From: Pseudomonas hydrolytica
GTDB taxonomy: Bacteria; Pseudomonadota; Gammaproteobacteria; Pseudomonadales; Pseudomonadaceae
DNA length: 64,000 nucleotides
Direction: 5' to 3'
NCBI RefSeq assembly: GCF_021495345.1
Contig: NZ_CP099397.1
Coordinates: forward strand, 1,488,001-1,552,000
Shown here: positions 39,634 to 47,923 of the stretch, in pieces
How the letters are laid out: every line of letters starts with the position of its first letter
Numbering within the stretch: the first letter of the stretch is position 1
The notes under the pieces: generated by a model
Told to the model about the DNA's origin: nothing
What the model saw: only the letters and a program-made list of their open reading frames with translations
Database searches by the model: none
Made by a program: the position numbers and the translations under genes

Positions 39634-40171
39634 CGGTGCGCGGCTTTGGTAGGGTGCGCCGTGCGCACCAACGGAACGGGAAATACCAGCAAGCCGGGGA
39701 ACGGCCATGGTGGTGCCGGGGTGGGCCTGTTTACCGCCGCAAGATTCGGTGCGCGCAGCGCACCCTACGGATGCGGCAGACCAGTAGGGTGCGCTGTGCG
39801 CACCAACGGAACAGGCAATACGGCAAGCCGGGGAACGGCCATGGCGGTGCCGCGGCGGGCCTGTTTACCGACGCGAGATCCGGTGCGCACGGCGCACCCT
39901 ACGGATGCGGCAGGCCAGTAGGGTGCGCCGTGCGCACCAACGAACAGGCAATACGGCAAGCCGGGGAATGGCCATGGCGGTGCCGCGGCGGGCCTGTTTA
40001 TCGCCGCACGATTCGGTGCGTGCAGCGCACCCTACGGATGCGGCAGGCCAGTAGGGTGCGCCATGCGCACCAACGGAACAGGCAATACGGCAAGCCGGGG
40101 AACGGCCATGGGGGTGCCGGGGTGGGCCTGTTTACCGACGCAAGATCCGGTGCGCACGGCGCACCCTACGG
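39634..40171. repeat. Tandem REP array, about four 134-bp units
   Basis: GTAGGGTGCGC begins at 39649, 39784, 39918 and 40051 (spacing 135, 134, 133). Each is paired with an inverted REP ending CACCCTACGG (39748-39770, 39882-39904, 40015-40037, 40149-40171). Between them is a conserved non-REP segment with GGCAAGCCGGGGAACGGCC, similar to the 3' end of the preceding lipoprotein gene. The array fills the gap to ggpPS. It is not a CRISPR array. Confidence 0.9.
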
Positions 40172-40201
40172 CTGTAGATCATCCGTAGGGCGGCGCGAGG
40201 C

Positions 40202-42457
40202 TTAACCGACCAATTCCAGCACCTTGTTTTCCTGCTGCGGTTCGACCCCGGCAAGGAACTCCTCGCCCCAGCGGCGGATGTCGTTGAAGCAGACGATGTC
40301 GAACAGCTCGCGCAGGCGCGCCTTGGCCTCGCTCGCGGGCATGTTCAGCGCCAGGTAGCAGGTCTGCGCCAGGTCGGCCGCATCGTGCGGGTTGGTCAGC
40401 AGTGCGCCCTTGAGTTCGGCAGCGGCGCCGGCGAACTCCGATAGCACCAGCACGCCGCGTCCGCCGAGCAGGCCTTGCGCGGCGACGAATTCCTTGGCCA
40501 CCAGATTCAGGCCGTCGCGCAGCGGGGTGATCCACATGACGTCGGCCATGGCGTACCAGGCGCTGACTTCCTCGAACGGCAGGCTGCGGAAGAAGAACTG
40601 CAGGGGCGTCCAGCCGACGCGGGCAAAGCGCCCGTTGATGCGTCCCACGGCCTGTTCGATCTGGCTCTGCAGCTCGTCGTAGATGGTCATCTCGCGGGCC
40701 GCCGGCACGCAGACGCTGACCAGGGTGACCTTGCCGATCAGTTCGGGGTTGTCGGCCAGCAGGCGCTCGTAGGCGTTGAGCTTTTCCAGAATGCCCTTGG
40801 TGTAGTCGAGGCGTTCCACCGAGAGAATCAGCTTCACGCCCTGCATCTCCTCGCGCAGGTGCGCCATCAGCTCGCGAATCTTCGGTGCCTCCAGGGCGCT
40901 GCGTACGCGGTCGATATCCAGGCCGACCGGATGGGCGCCGAGCCTGACCCGGCGGCTGCCGGTATCCAGTTCGGTGGTCATGCGCTCCAGGCCCACGGCG
41001 CAGCCATAGGTGATGAAGCGCGGCGCGCAGTTCTGCCGGCTCAGGGTCTTGAGCGGGAACACGCCGCGGGCGACGTCGACGAAGTTCTCCACCTGGCGCG
41101 GGATATGGAAGCCGACGTAGTCGCACTGCAGCAGGCTGCCGACGATCTGCCGGCGCCAGGGCAGCACGTTGAACACGTCCGCCGAGGGGAAGTAGGTGTG
41201 GTGGAAGAAGGCGATGCGCAAGTCCGGGCGCAGCTCGCGCAGGTAGGCCGGTACCATCCACAGGTTGTAGTCGTGCAGCCAGACGATTGCGCCCTCGGCG
41301 GCCTCCAGCGCGGTGCGCTCGGCGAAGGTGCGGTTGACCTTGAGGTACACCTGCCAGTCGTCCTCGTTGAAGGTGGCGCGCTCCCAGAAGGTATGCAGGG
41401 TCGGCCAGAAAGCCTCCTTGGAGAAGCGCTTGTAGAAGATGTCCACTTCGTCCTTGCTCAGCTTGACCCGCGCCGCGGTGAGCTTGGGATAGCGCTCGGC
41501 GTCCACCGTGGTGTGGCTGTCGAACGGCTCGTCACCCTCGTGCACCGCCCAGGCCACCCAGGAGCCCTTGCGCCCATCGCCGAAGAAACTCAGCAGGGTG
41601 GGAATGATGCCGTTGGGCGAGGTGGGGCGCCGGCGCTGCAGCTTGCCGCTTGCGCCGCGGTATTCCTCGTAGGGCAGGCGGTGGTAGACCATCACCAGCT
41701 CGGCCTTGCCCGGCTGCGCGGCCTGGCGCCGTTCGGCGGCGATGCCGTGCTCGCCGAGGAAGCCGAAGTGGGCGAAGGCTTCGAGAATGCCGCCGCAGCC
41801 GGGGCGGCTGGCATGCAGGGTGCGCGAGTGGTTGGCGGTGGCCTCCAGCAGGGCGCTTTCCGACTGGCCCACGCACACGCCGTGGAAGCTGGCGCTGAGC
41901 ATCGCCAGGTCGTTGAGGGTGTCACCGGCGGCCAGCACCTGGTCGTGGTCGAGCTCCAGCCAGTCGGCCAGGGCGCGCAGGCTGCTGCCCTTGTTCACGC
42001 CCTTGGGAAGGAAGTCGAGGTAGAGCTCGGCCGAGTACAGCAGGTCGCAGCCCAGCTCGTCGGCGATCTCGCGCAGCGCCGGGTTGGCCGCCTGCTCCGG
42101 CGTGCAGAAGTACGAGCAGCGCCGCGCCTGCGGCACGTCCTGACGCTCCAGGCCGAAGGCGGCAATGGCGCTGGCCACCTGGCTTTCGCCGGGCCAGAGG
42201 GCGTCCACCACGCTCTGCAGCGGCTGGATCGGTTGCAGGCTGTCGCCGTGCACCAGCGTGGCGCCGACGTCGGCGATGATGAAGTCCGGCTGTGGCAGCG
42301 TCGGGTCGGCCAGCAGCGGCAGCACCGCTTCCAGGCTGCGCCCGGTGACGTAGGCGAGCTGAATCTCGGGGTGGGCGGCGATGGTCTGATAGAGGCTCAG
42401 GCGATCCTCGGGATCGCCGGCAAGGAAGGTTCCGTCCAGATCGGTGGCAAGTAGCAT
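40202..42457 (-). CDS. ggpPS: Bifunctional glucosylglycerol-phosphate phosphatase/synthase (GgpPS-like)
   Basis: The 751-aa protein fuses an N-terminal HAD phosphatase (DLDGTF, Asp6/Asp8; Lys156 in GVNKG; GDTLND 178-183) to a C-terminal GT20 synthase (about 255-751; HDYNLWMVPAYLRELRP, FFHHTYFPSADVF, ERLDYTKGI, RDGLNLVAKEFVAAQ). HAD-first, GT20-second order is that of GgpPS described from Azotobacter and marine Pseudomonas, which makes glucosylglycerol from ADP-glucose and glycerol 3-phosphate. Trehalose-6-phosphate synthases usually carry the phosphatase second. Neighbouring osmoprotectant genes support a compatible-solute role. A trehalose-type product cannot be excluded without assay. Confidence 0.82.
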   Translation of the reverse strand: MLLATDLDGTFLAGDPEDRLSLYQTIAAHPEIQLAYVTGRSLEAVLPLLADPTLPQPDFIIADVGATLVHGDSLQPIQPLQSVVDALWPGESQVASAIAAFGLERQDVPQARRCSYFCTPEQAANPALREIADELGCDLLYSAELYLDFLPKGVNKGSSLRALADWLELDHDQVLAAGDTLNDLAMLSASFHGVCVGQSESALLEATANHSRTLHASRPGCGGILEAFAHFGFLGEHGIAAERRQAAQPGKAELVMVYHRLPYEEYRGASGKLQRRRPTSPNGIIPTLLSFFGDGRKGSWVAWAVHEGDEPFDSHTTVDAERYPKLTAARVKLSKDEVDIFYKRFSKEAFWPTLHTFWERATFNEDDWQVYLKVNRTFAERTALEAAEGAIVWLHDYNLWMVPAYLRELRPDLRIAFFHHTYFPSADVFNVLPWRRQIVGSLLQCDYVGFHIPRQVENFVDVARGVFPLKTLSRQNCAPRFITYGCAVGLERMTTELDTGSRRVRLGAHPVGLDIDRVRSALEAPKIRELMAHLREEMQGVKLILSVERLDYTKGILEKLNAYERLLADNPELIGKVTLVSVCVPAAREMTIYDELQSQIEQAVGRINGRFARVGWTPLQFFFRSLPFEEVSAWYAMADVMWITPLRDGLNLVAKEFVAAQGLLGGRGVLVLSEFAGAAAELKGALLTNPHDAADLAQTCYLALNMPASEAKARLRELFDIVCFNDIRRWGEEFLAGVEPQQENKVLELVG

Positions 42458-42547
42458 CGTTGTTTCTCCAGAAGCGGCGCCGGGCGCCGGTGTTCTGGCT
42501 GCTTGGGATAGGCTCGGGGCCTTGCCGAAGCAGCCGGCGGTGCATCC

Positions 42548-43810
42548 TCAGGATGCGTGAGTCGGGCTTTCCTCCGTGTCGCAAGGTTCGGGGGGCGGGG
42601 CGTCGGGCATCAGCTCCAGCACGGTGGGACTGGTGCGCAGCATCGGCACGAAGTGCGCAGCCTCGCCGCTGACCAGGTCGCTGACATGGCGCAGGCGGTA
42701 CAGGCAGTAGGCCGCCAGCAGGCCGAGGGTGACGGCGAAGTACAACGGCAGCGCCGCCGCGCCCAGGTGTTCCATCAGCAGGCCGGCGAGCAGCGGGCCG
42801 CACACCGCGCCGATGCCGTTGACCATCAGCAGGCCGCTGGAGCCGGCGAGAATCTCGTCCTTGTGCAACTGGTCGATCAGCTGCGCCACGGCGATGGGGT
42901 AGATGGCGAAGGCCAGCCCGCCCCAGACGAAGATCGCCATCAGCAGCGCGTTGCCGGCCGGCAGCAGGCTGAGCAGCAGGGCCATGCCGGCGGCCAGGGC
43001 CACCACCCAGAGCAGAACCCAGCGCCGGTCACGGCTGTCGGAATAGAGGCCGATCGGCCATTGCAGCAGGGCACCGCCGAGGATGGTGGCGGTCATCATC
43101 AGGCCCACGCCGGAGGCATCGAAGCCGGCCAGGCTGGCATATACCGGAGCCATGCCCCAGAAGCCGCCGAGCGCCAGGCCCGACAGGCCGGCAGCGGCGA
43201 TGGCCAGCGGGGCGATGCGCCACAGCTGCAGCAGGTTGCTGCGCGGCGCCTCCGGCAGGCTCGGCTGCACCTGGCGGGTCAGGGTGATGGGCATCAGCGC
43301 CGCGCTGATGAGGATGGCGGCGAGGGCGAACAGGGTGAACTGCACCGGGTCGGCCAGGTGCAGCAGCTGCTGGGCCAGGGCCAGGGCGCCGAGGTTGACC
43401 GCCATGTACACGGCGAACACCCGGCCACGTTGCTCGCCGGGCGTCTGCGCGTTGAGCCAGCTTTCGACCACCATGTACAGGGTCACCAGGGCCAGGCCGT
43501 AGAGCACACGCAGGCCCAGCCAGACCCAGGGGTCGACCAGCAGCAGGTGGAGCAGGGCGGCGATGGCGGCAAGTGCGGCGCAACAGGCGAACGCGCGGAT
43601 ATGCCCGATGCGTCGGACCAGCGGAGCCGCCAGCCAGGTGCCGAGAAGAAACCCGACGAAGTACCCGGACATGATCAGGCCGAGCATCGTGGTGGAGTAG
43701 CCTTCGGCGACGCCACGCAGGGTCAGGAGGGTATTGAGCAGCCCATTGCCGAGCAGGAGAAGTGCCACTCCGCTCAGCAGCGAGCTGATGGGGGCAATCA
43801 GGGACCACAT
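42548..43810 (-). CDS. MFS transporter (YcaD-like)
   Basis: The 420-aa protein has twelve membrane helices and MFS landmarks (GLIMSGYFVGFLLGTWLAAPLVRRIGH with the loop 2-3 motif; YMVVESWLNAQTPGEQRGRVFAVYM) found in the YcaD/UMF1-like branch. Substrate unknown. It is transcribed toward ggpPS with a 90-bp gap, so the two could share a transcript; export or recovery of the solute or its precursor is a guess. Upstream lies a promoter with a palindrome overlapping the -10. The C-terminal tail is acidic and Pro-rich. Confidence 0.8.
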   Translation of the reverse strand: MWSLIAPISSLLSGVALLLLGNGLLNTLLTLRGVAEGYSTTMLGLIMSGYFVGFLLGTWLAAPLVRRIGHIRAFACCAALAAIAALLHLLLVDPWVWLGLRVLYGLALVTLYMVVESWLNAQTPGEQRGRVFAVYMAVNLGALALAQQLLHLADPVQFTLFALAAILISAALMPITLTRQVQPSLPEAPRSNLLQLWRIAPLAIAAAGLSGLALGGFWGMAPVYASLAGFDASGVGLMMTATILGGALLQWPIGLYSDSRDRRWVLLWVVALAAGMALLLSLLPAGNALLMAIFVWGGLAFAIYPIAVAQLIDQLHKDEILAGSSGLLMVNGIGAVCGPLLAGLLMEHLGAAALPLYFAVTLGLLAAYCLYRLRHVSDLVSGEAAHFVPMLRTSPTVLELMPDAPPPEPCDTEESPTHAS

Positions 43811-43882
43811 GGCGATCTACCCTAGGCCAGTACGCCCATGGGTGCAAGCAGAGAACGGGCCAAGTGCTCTTCGCTTGGCTTG

Positions 43883-43912
43883 TAACATACTGATGTTAAA
43901 GAAAAAATTAAA
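43883..43912 (-). promoter_or_regulatory. Promoter and palindromic operator of the MFS-ggpPS unit
   Basis: On the minus strand TTTAAT and TATGTT are 17 bp apart. The -10 is covered by TAACAT-N4-ATGTTA (43883-43898), a perfect 6-bp inverted repeat. The region is unusually AT-rich for this genome. The binding protein is not identifiable. Confidence 0.45.
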
Positions 43913-44004
43913 TTGACGAAAAATCTGGCAGGCCATCTGGCGGCCTGATGCACACCCGCGGGGCACGGCTGGTCGCACCGATGGTGCGCGACGGCGGCGT
44001 GTGG

Positions 44005-44733
44005 CTAACCAGGCGGGCGTGGCCCAGGGCCGCTCAGCGCGCCGAACAGGCTGTCCACACACAACGCCAGCAGGCCGATCAGCAGTGCGCCCTGCAGCAG
44101 GTAGGCGTTGTTGCCGTTGACCAGCCCCGCGATCAGCGGATCACCGAGGGTGCTGGCACCGACCGTCGAGCCCAGGGCGGCGGTGGCGATGCTCAGGGTC
44201 AGGCAGGTGCGTACGCCGGCCAGAATCACCGGTCGGGCCAGCGGCAGCTCAACCTGCCAGAGCACACGCAGCGGCGACATGCCCATGCCCCGCGCGGCTT
44301 CGAGCACCGCCGGCGGCACGCCCTGCAGCCCGGCCAGGCTGTTGCGCAGCACCGGCAGCAGGCCGTAGAGCAGCAGCGCGACTATCGTCGGCAGGGCGCC
44401 GAAGCCGAGCAGTGGCACGCTCAGCGCCAGCACGGCCACCGGCGGGAAGGTCTGGCCGATGGACGCCACCTGGCTGGCCAGCGGCAGGAAATCGCGGCCC
44501 CAGGAACGGGTCACCAGGATGCCGGCGGTGACGCCGAGCAGCACCGCCAGGCCGCCGGCGCAGGCGACGATCAGCAGATGCCGGCCGAGCAGAGCGGCGA
44601 GGCTGGCGCGCTGGTAGAGCAACTGACGGCTGTCGGGGTCGAGCCAGCGCAGCAGCGGTTCCAGCCGCTCCATGGCGAAGCTGGCGCCCAGCAGCAGGGC
44701 CAGCCACAGCAGCGGCGGCAGCCAGCGGCGCAT
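44005..44733 (-). CDS. yehW: Osmoprotectant ABC transporter permease YehW
   Basis: The 242-aa permease (E. coli YehW is 243) has six membrane spans and the coupling loop LEAARGMGMSPLRVLWQVELPLA. It pairs with YehY to form the channel of the YehZYXW betaine/osmoprotectant importer. Its ATG overlaps the yehX stop as TGATG. It is the last gene of a four-gene operon in the same order as E. coli osmF-yehYXW. Confidence 0.9.
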   Translation of the reverse strand: MRRWLPPLLWLALLLGASFAMERLEPLLRWLDPDSRQLLYQRASLAALLGRHLLIVACAGGLAVLLGVTAGILVTRSWGRDFLPLASQVASIGQTFPPVAVLALSVPLLGFGALPTIVALLLYGLLPVLRNSLAGLQGVPPAVLEAARGMGMSPLRVLWQVELPLARPVILAGVRTCLTLSIATAALGSTVGASTLGDPLIAGLVNGNNAYLLQGALLIGLLALCVDSLFGALSGPGPRPPG

Positions 44734-45671
44734 CAATCGGCCTCCTCTCGCACGGCATCGAGCAGATGAACGACGCCGACCCAGCGCCCCGCGGCGTCGC
44801 GCACGGCCAGGCGTTCGCAGTGCTGCGAGAGCATGTGCGACAGCGCCTGGCGCAGGCTGGCTGTGGCGGCGATGGTCTGTGCCGGCGGCTCGCCGGATGG
44901 GGGCCGCATCAGCGTCTCCACCCGGCGCAGGCCGGCGCGCTTGAGGCCGCGCTCGCTCTGGCCGAGCAGTTGTTCGACCAGCGCGTTGGCCGGTCGGTCG
45001 AGCAGTTGCTGCGGGCTGCCATGCTGGACGATGCGCCCGTGCTCCATCACCACGATGCGCTCGGCCAGCTTGAGCGCCTCGTCGATGTCGTGGGTGACGA
45101 AGACGATGGTCTTGCGGATCTGCGACTGGATGCGCAGCAGCTCGTTCTGCAGGTTGTCGCGGGTGATCGGATCGAGCGCGCCGAACGGCTCGTCCATCAG
45201 CAGGATTTCCGGATCGCCGGCCAGCGCACGGGCCACGCCGACGCGCTGGGCCTGGCCGCCGGAGAGCTGGTCCGGGTACTTGTCGGCGAACTCGGCTGCC
45301 GGCAGTTCGAGCAGCGCCAGCAGCTCCCCGACCCGCGCCTCGATGCGCGCCCGCGGCCAGCCGAGCAGCTGCGGCACCAGGGCGATGTTGCGCGCCACCG
45401 TCCAGTGCGGGAACAGCCCGGTGTTCTGGATGGCATAACCGATGCGCAGCCGCAAAAGGCGCTCGTCGAGCGTGGCGATGTCCTGGCCGTCGATACGGAT
45501 CTGCCCGCTGCTGCAGGCGACCAGCCGGTTGATCATGCGCAGGGTGGTGGACTTGCCGCAGCCGGAAGGGCCGACCAGTACGCAGAACTCGCCGCTGGCG
45601 ATGCGCAGCGACAGCTCATCCACCGCCGTGACGCCGCCAAACCGGCGGCTGACCCGGTCGAGTTCGATCAT
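44733..45671 (-). CDS. yehX: Osmoprotectant ABC transporter ATPase YehX
   Basis: The 312-aa ATPase has Walker [10 protein letters not shown] (about 34-42), signature LSGGQAQRVG, Walker B LLMDEPFGALDP, the H-loop FVTHDI and a C-terminal CBS-like region (about 250-312, LSQHCERLAVRDAAGRWVGVV) typical of OpuA/OpuC-type ATPases, where it senses ionic strength. Start is ATG 45671, overlapping the yehY stop by 4 bp (ATGA). Confidence 0.9.
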   Translation of the reverse strand: MIELDRVSRRFGGVTAVDELSLRIASGEFCVLVGPSGCGKSTTLRMINRLVACSSGQIRIDGQDIATLDERLLRLRIGYAIQNTGLFPHWTVARNIALVPQLLGWPRARIEARVGELLALLELPAAEFADKYPDQLSGGQAQRVGVARALAGDPEILLMDEPFGALDPITRDNLQNELLRIQSQIRKTIVFVTHDIDEALKLAERIVVMEHGRIVQHGSPQQLLDRPANALVEQLLGQSERGLKRAGLRRVETLMRPPSGEPPAQTIAATASLRQALSHMLSQHCERLAVRDAAGRWVGVVHLLDAVREEAD

Positions 45672-46828
45672 GCTTGGCGTCTCCGTGTCAGGACATGGGC
45701 CAGTGCGCCGAACAGGGCGTCGGCGAGCAGGGCGAGGGCGATGGTCGGCAGGGCGCCGAGCAGCACCAGGTCCATGGCACCCTGGCCGAGCCCCTGGAAG
45801 ATGAAGGTGCCGAACCCCTGGGCGCCGACCAGCGCGGCCACGGCGGCCAGGCCGATGGCCTGAATGCTGGTGATGCGCACACCTTCGAGTATCACCGGCA
45901 GGGCCAGCGGCAGGCGCACCCGGGTGAACAGCTGGTAGCGGCTCATGCCCATGCCGCGCGCGGCTTCGAGCACCGCGGCGTCCACCTGCTGCAGCGCCAC
46001 CTGGGTGTTGCGCACTACCGGCAGCAGGCTGTAGGCGACCAGCGCCAGCAGCGCCGGCGCCCAGCCGATGCCGCGTACGCCCAGCGCCTGCAGCGCCGCG
46101 GATTGCGTGGCCAGGTAGCTCAGCACAGGGATCAGCAGGCCGAACAGCGCCAGGCTGGGAATGGTCTGCAGCAGATTGAGCAGCCCGTACAGGGCCGCCT
46201 GGGTGCGTGGCCAGCGGCCGATCGTCAGCGCCAGGGCGAACCCCAGGCCCAGGCTCAGCGCCAGGGTGCCGCCGACCAGAGCCAGGTGCCCGCCCAGAGC
46301 CTGCCAGAACTGGCGGCTGCGACCGGCATACTCGCGCATCAGCGCCAGCGAGTCCCAGGCACCGCTGGCGATCAGCGCGGCGCTGAGCAGCAGCAGGAGC
46401 AGTGGCCCGATCAGCCACAGGCGTCCGCCCAGACGCTGGCGCAGCTCGATCAGCATCAGGCCGTAGACGAACAGCTGACTCCAGACCCCGAAGCCCGGCG
46501 CGATGCGCGCCTGCGGCAGAGCCGGGTCGAGGTGACGCGCGGCGAACCAGGCCAGGGCCAGCGGCAACTGGGCCAGCAGAAGCGCCAACAGGCCCTGCGC
46601 CAGACGCAGATGATGCGGCTCGGCACGCCAGGCCAGGGCCGCCAGGGCCAGCAACGCGGCGCTCAGCGATAGCGCCCAGGGCAGGCCGAGCGCGTCGCTC
46701 AGGCCGTGGCCCTGGCCGGGCACGATGCGGTTGGCCGCCAGGCTGGCTAAATCGCCGAGCCACAGCCCGGCCAGCAGTAGCAGGGCCAGGCTCAGCAGGA
46801 CCGGATTGCGCCTGTTGCTCGGCTGCAC
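45668..46828 (-). CDS. yehY: Osmoprotectant ABC transporter permease YehY
   Basis: The 386-aa protein (E. coli YehY 385) has an extra N-terminal half with several hydrophobic segments, then the permease core with coupling loop LEAARGMGMSRYQLFTRVRLPLA, closely matching that of yehW. The long N-terminus distinguishes YehY from OpuCB. It is translationally coupled to yehX by ATGA overlap and follows osmF by 9 bp. Confidence 0.9.
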   Translation of the reverse strand: MQPSNRRNPVLLSLALLLLAGLWLGDLASLAANRIVPGQGHGLSDALGLPWALSLSAALLALAALAWRAEPHHLRLAQGLLALLLAQLPLALAWFAARHLDPALPQARIAPGFGVWSQLFVYGLMLIELRQRLGGRLWLIGPLLLLLLSAALIASGAWDSLALMREYAGRSRQFWQALGGHLALVGGTLALSLGLGFALALTIGRWPRTQAALYGLLNLLQTIPSLALFGLLIPVLSYLATQSAALQALGVRGIGWAPALLALVAYSLLPVVRNTQVALQQVDAAVLEAARGMGMSRYQLFTRVRLPLALPVILEGVRITSIQAIGLAAVAALVGAQGFGTFIFQGLGQGAMDLVLLGALPTIALALLADALFGALAHVLTRRRQA

Positions 46829-46837
46829 GCCGCGTCC

Positions 46838-47752
46838 TTACTGTTCGAGGCTGTCGAGAAAGGTTTCCGCCACCTGGCGAGGGTCGGCGCCGTTGACCGC
46901 CACCTCGCCGTTCAGACGTTGCAGGGTTTCCAGGCTGAGGGCAGCGAACAGCGGGCGCAGCAGCGTCTCGATCTGCGGGTAGGCGGCCAGCACCTCGGCA
47001 CGGACCAGCGGCGCCGGCTGGTACACCGGCTGCACCGCGCGCGGGTCGCTCAGGACCTGCAGGTCCAGCGCTGCCAGGCCGCCGTCGGTGCCGTAGCTCA
47101 TGGCGGCGTTGACGCCATTGGTACCCTGGGCCGCAGCGCGCAGGGTGGCCGCGGTATTACCGCCAGAGAGCACCACCAGTTGCGCCGGTTCGAGCCTGAA
47201 GCCGTAGGCCTTCTGGAAGGCCGGCAGGGCGCTGGGCGACTCGACGAACTCGGCGCTGGCGGCGAACTTGAAGTCGCCCCCGGCGGCCAGGTAGCGCGCC
47301 AGGTCGTCGAGGCTGCGCAGGCCGTGGGCACGGGCCAGATCGCCGCGCACGCTCATGGCCCAGGTGTTGTTGGCGTCGGCCGGTCGCAGCCAGACCAGAT
47401 CGTGGGCCTCGCGGTCGAGTCGCTTGACCGTGGCATATGCCTTGGCCGCGTCCTTCCACACCGGGCTATCGGCCTGGTCGAAGAAGAAGGCGCCGTTGCC
47501 GGTGTATTCGGGGTAGAGGTCGATCTCGCCGGCGATCAGCGCCTTGCGCACGATGTTGGTGGCGCCCAGCTGCAGGCGCTGTTCCACCGGCACGCCACCG
47601 CGCTCCAGGCGCAGGGCGATGAGGTTGCCGAGCACCGCACCCTCGGTGTCGATCTTCGACGACACCACCACCGGATCGGCTGCTGCGGCGCTGGCTGAGC
47701 CGAAGACGAGAGCGGCGAGCAGAGGGATGAGACGCAGGCCGGAGCGGGGCAT
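46838..47752 (-). CDS. osmF: Osmoprotectant-binding protein OsmF/YehZ
   Basis: The 304-aa precursor (E. coli YehZ 305) has a signal peptide ending ASAAAA before DPVVVSSKIDTEGAVLGNLIA, then ATNIVRKALIAGEIDLYPEYTGNG, the conserved ligand-site region of the OpuCC/OsmF substrate-binding fold with its Tyr-Pro-Glu-Tyr. It delivers an osmoprotectant such as glycine betaine or a related solute; E. coli YehZYXW is low-affinity for betaine. Start is ATG 47752, not the upstream in-frame codons, because the signal peptide begins there. Heads the osmF-yehYXW operon. Confidence 0.9.
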   Translation of the reverse strand: MPRSGLRLIPLLAALVFGSASAAAADPVVVSSKIDTEGAVLGNLIALRLERGGVPVEQRLQLGATNIVRKALIAGEIDLYPEYTGNGAFFFDQADSPVWKDAAKAYATVKRLDREAHDLVWLRPADANNTWAMSVRGDLARAHGLRSLDDLARYLAAGGDFKFAASAEFVESPSALPAFQKAYGFRLEPAQLVVLSGGNTAATLRAAAQGTNGVNAAMSYGTDGGLAALDLQVLSDPRAVQPVYQPAPLVRAEVLAAYPQIETLLRPLFAALSLETLQRLNGEVAVNGADPRQVAETFLDSLEQ

Positions 47753-47923
47753 GGCAGGTTCCTTGTGCTGAGGTCGATACTCAACCTTAGTCCGTTTGTG
47801 CCGGCCAATAGTGCAATTGGGTGAATCGGCTGCACGCCAGCCGGTGGCGTTGCCTGGCGCACCCTGCGCTGGCTGAGCGCCCCGCATGCGCTGGCGCTGA
47901 TCTATACGCAGGGCGCGCCGGGG

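Noticed and set aside
39634..40171. Regular repeats that could suggest a CRISPR array
   Set aside because: Units are about 134 bp, contain inverted REP pairs, the intervals are themselves repeated rather than unique spacers, and no cas gene is near.
39606..40205. 199-aa open frame across the REP array
   Set aside because: It only reads the repeat units; unit lengths are not multiples of three, there is no ribosome site, and the translation is low-complexity.
40475..42454. 659-aa open frame antisense to ggpPS
   Set aside because: Shadow of the synthase gene; no start signal or family motif.
40202..42457. Trehalose-6-phosphate synthase/phosphatase (OtsAB fusion)
   Set aside because: The phosphatase is N-terminal and the synthase C-terminal, the GgpPS order; kept only as an alternative because donor specificity cannot be read by eye.
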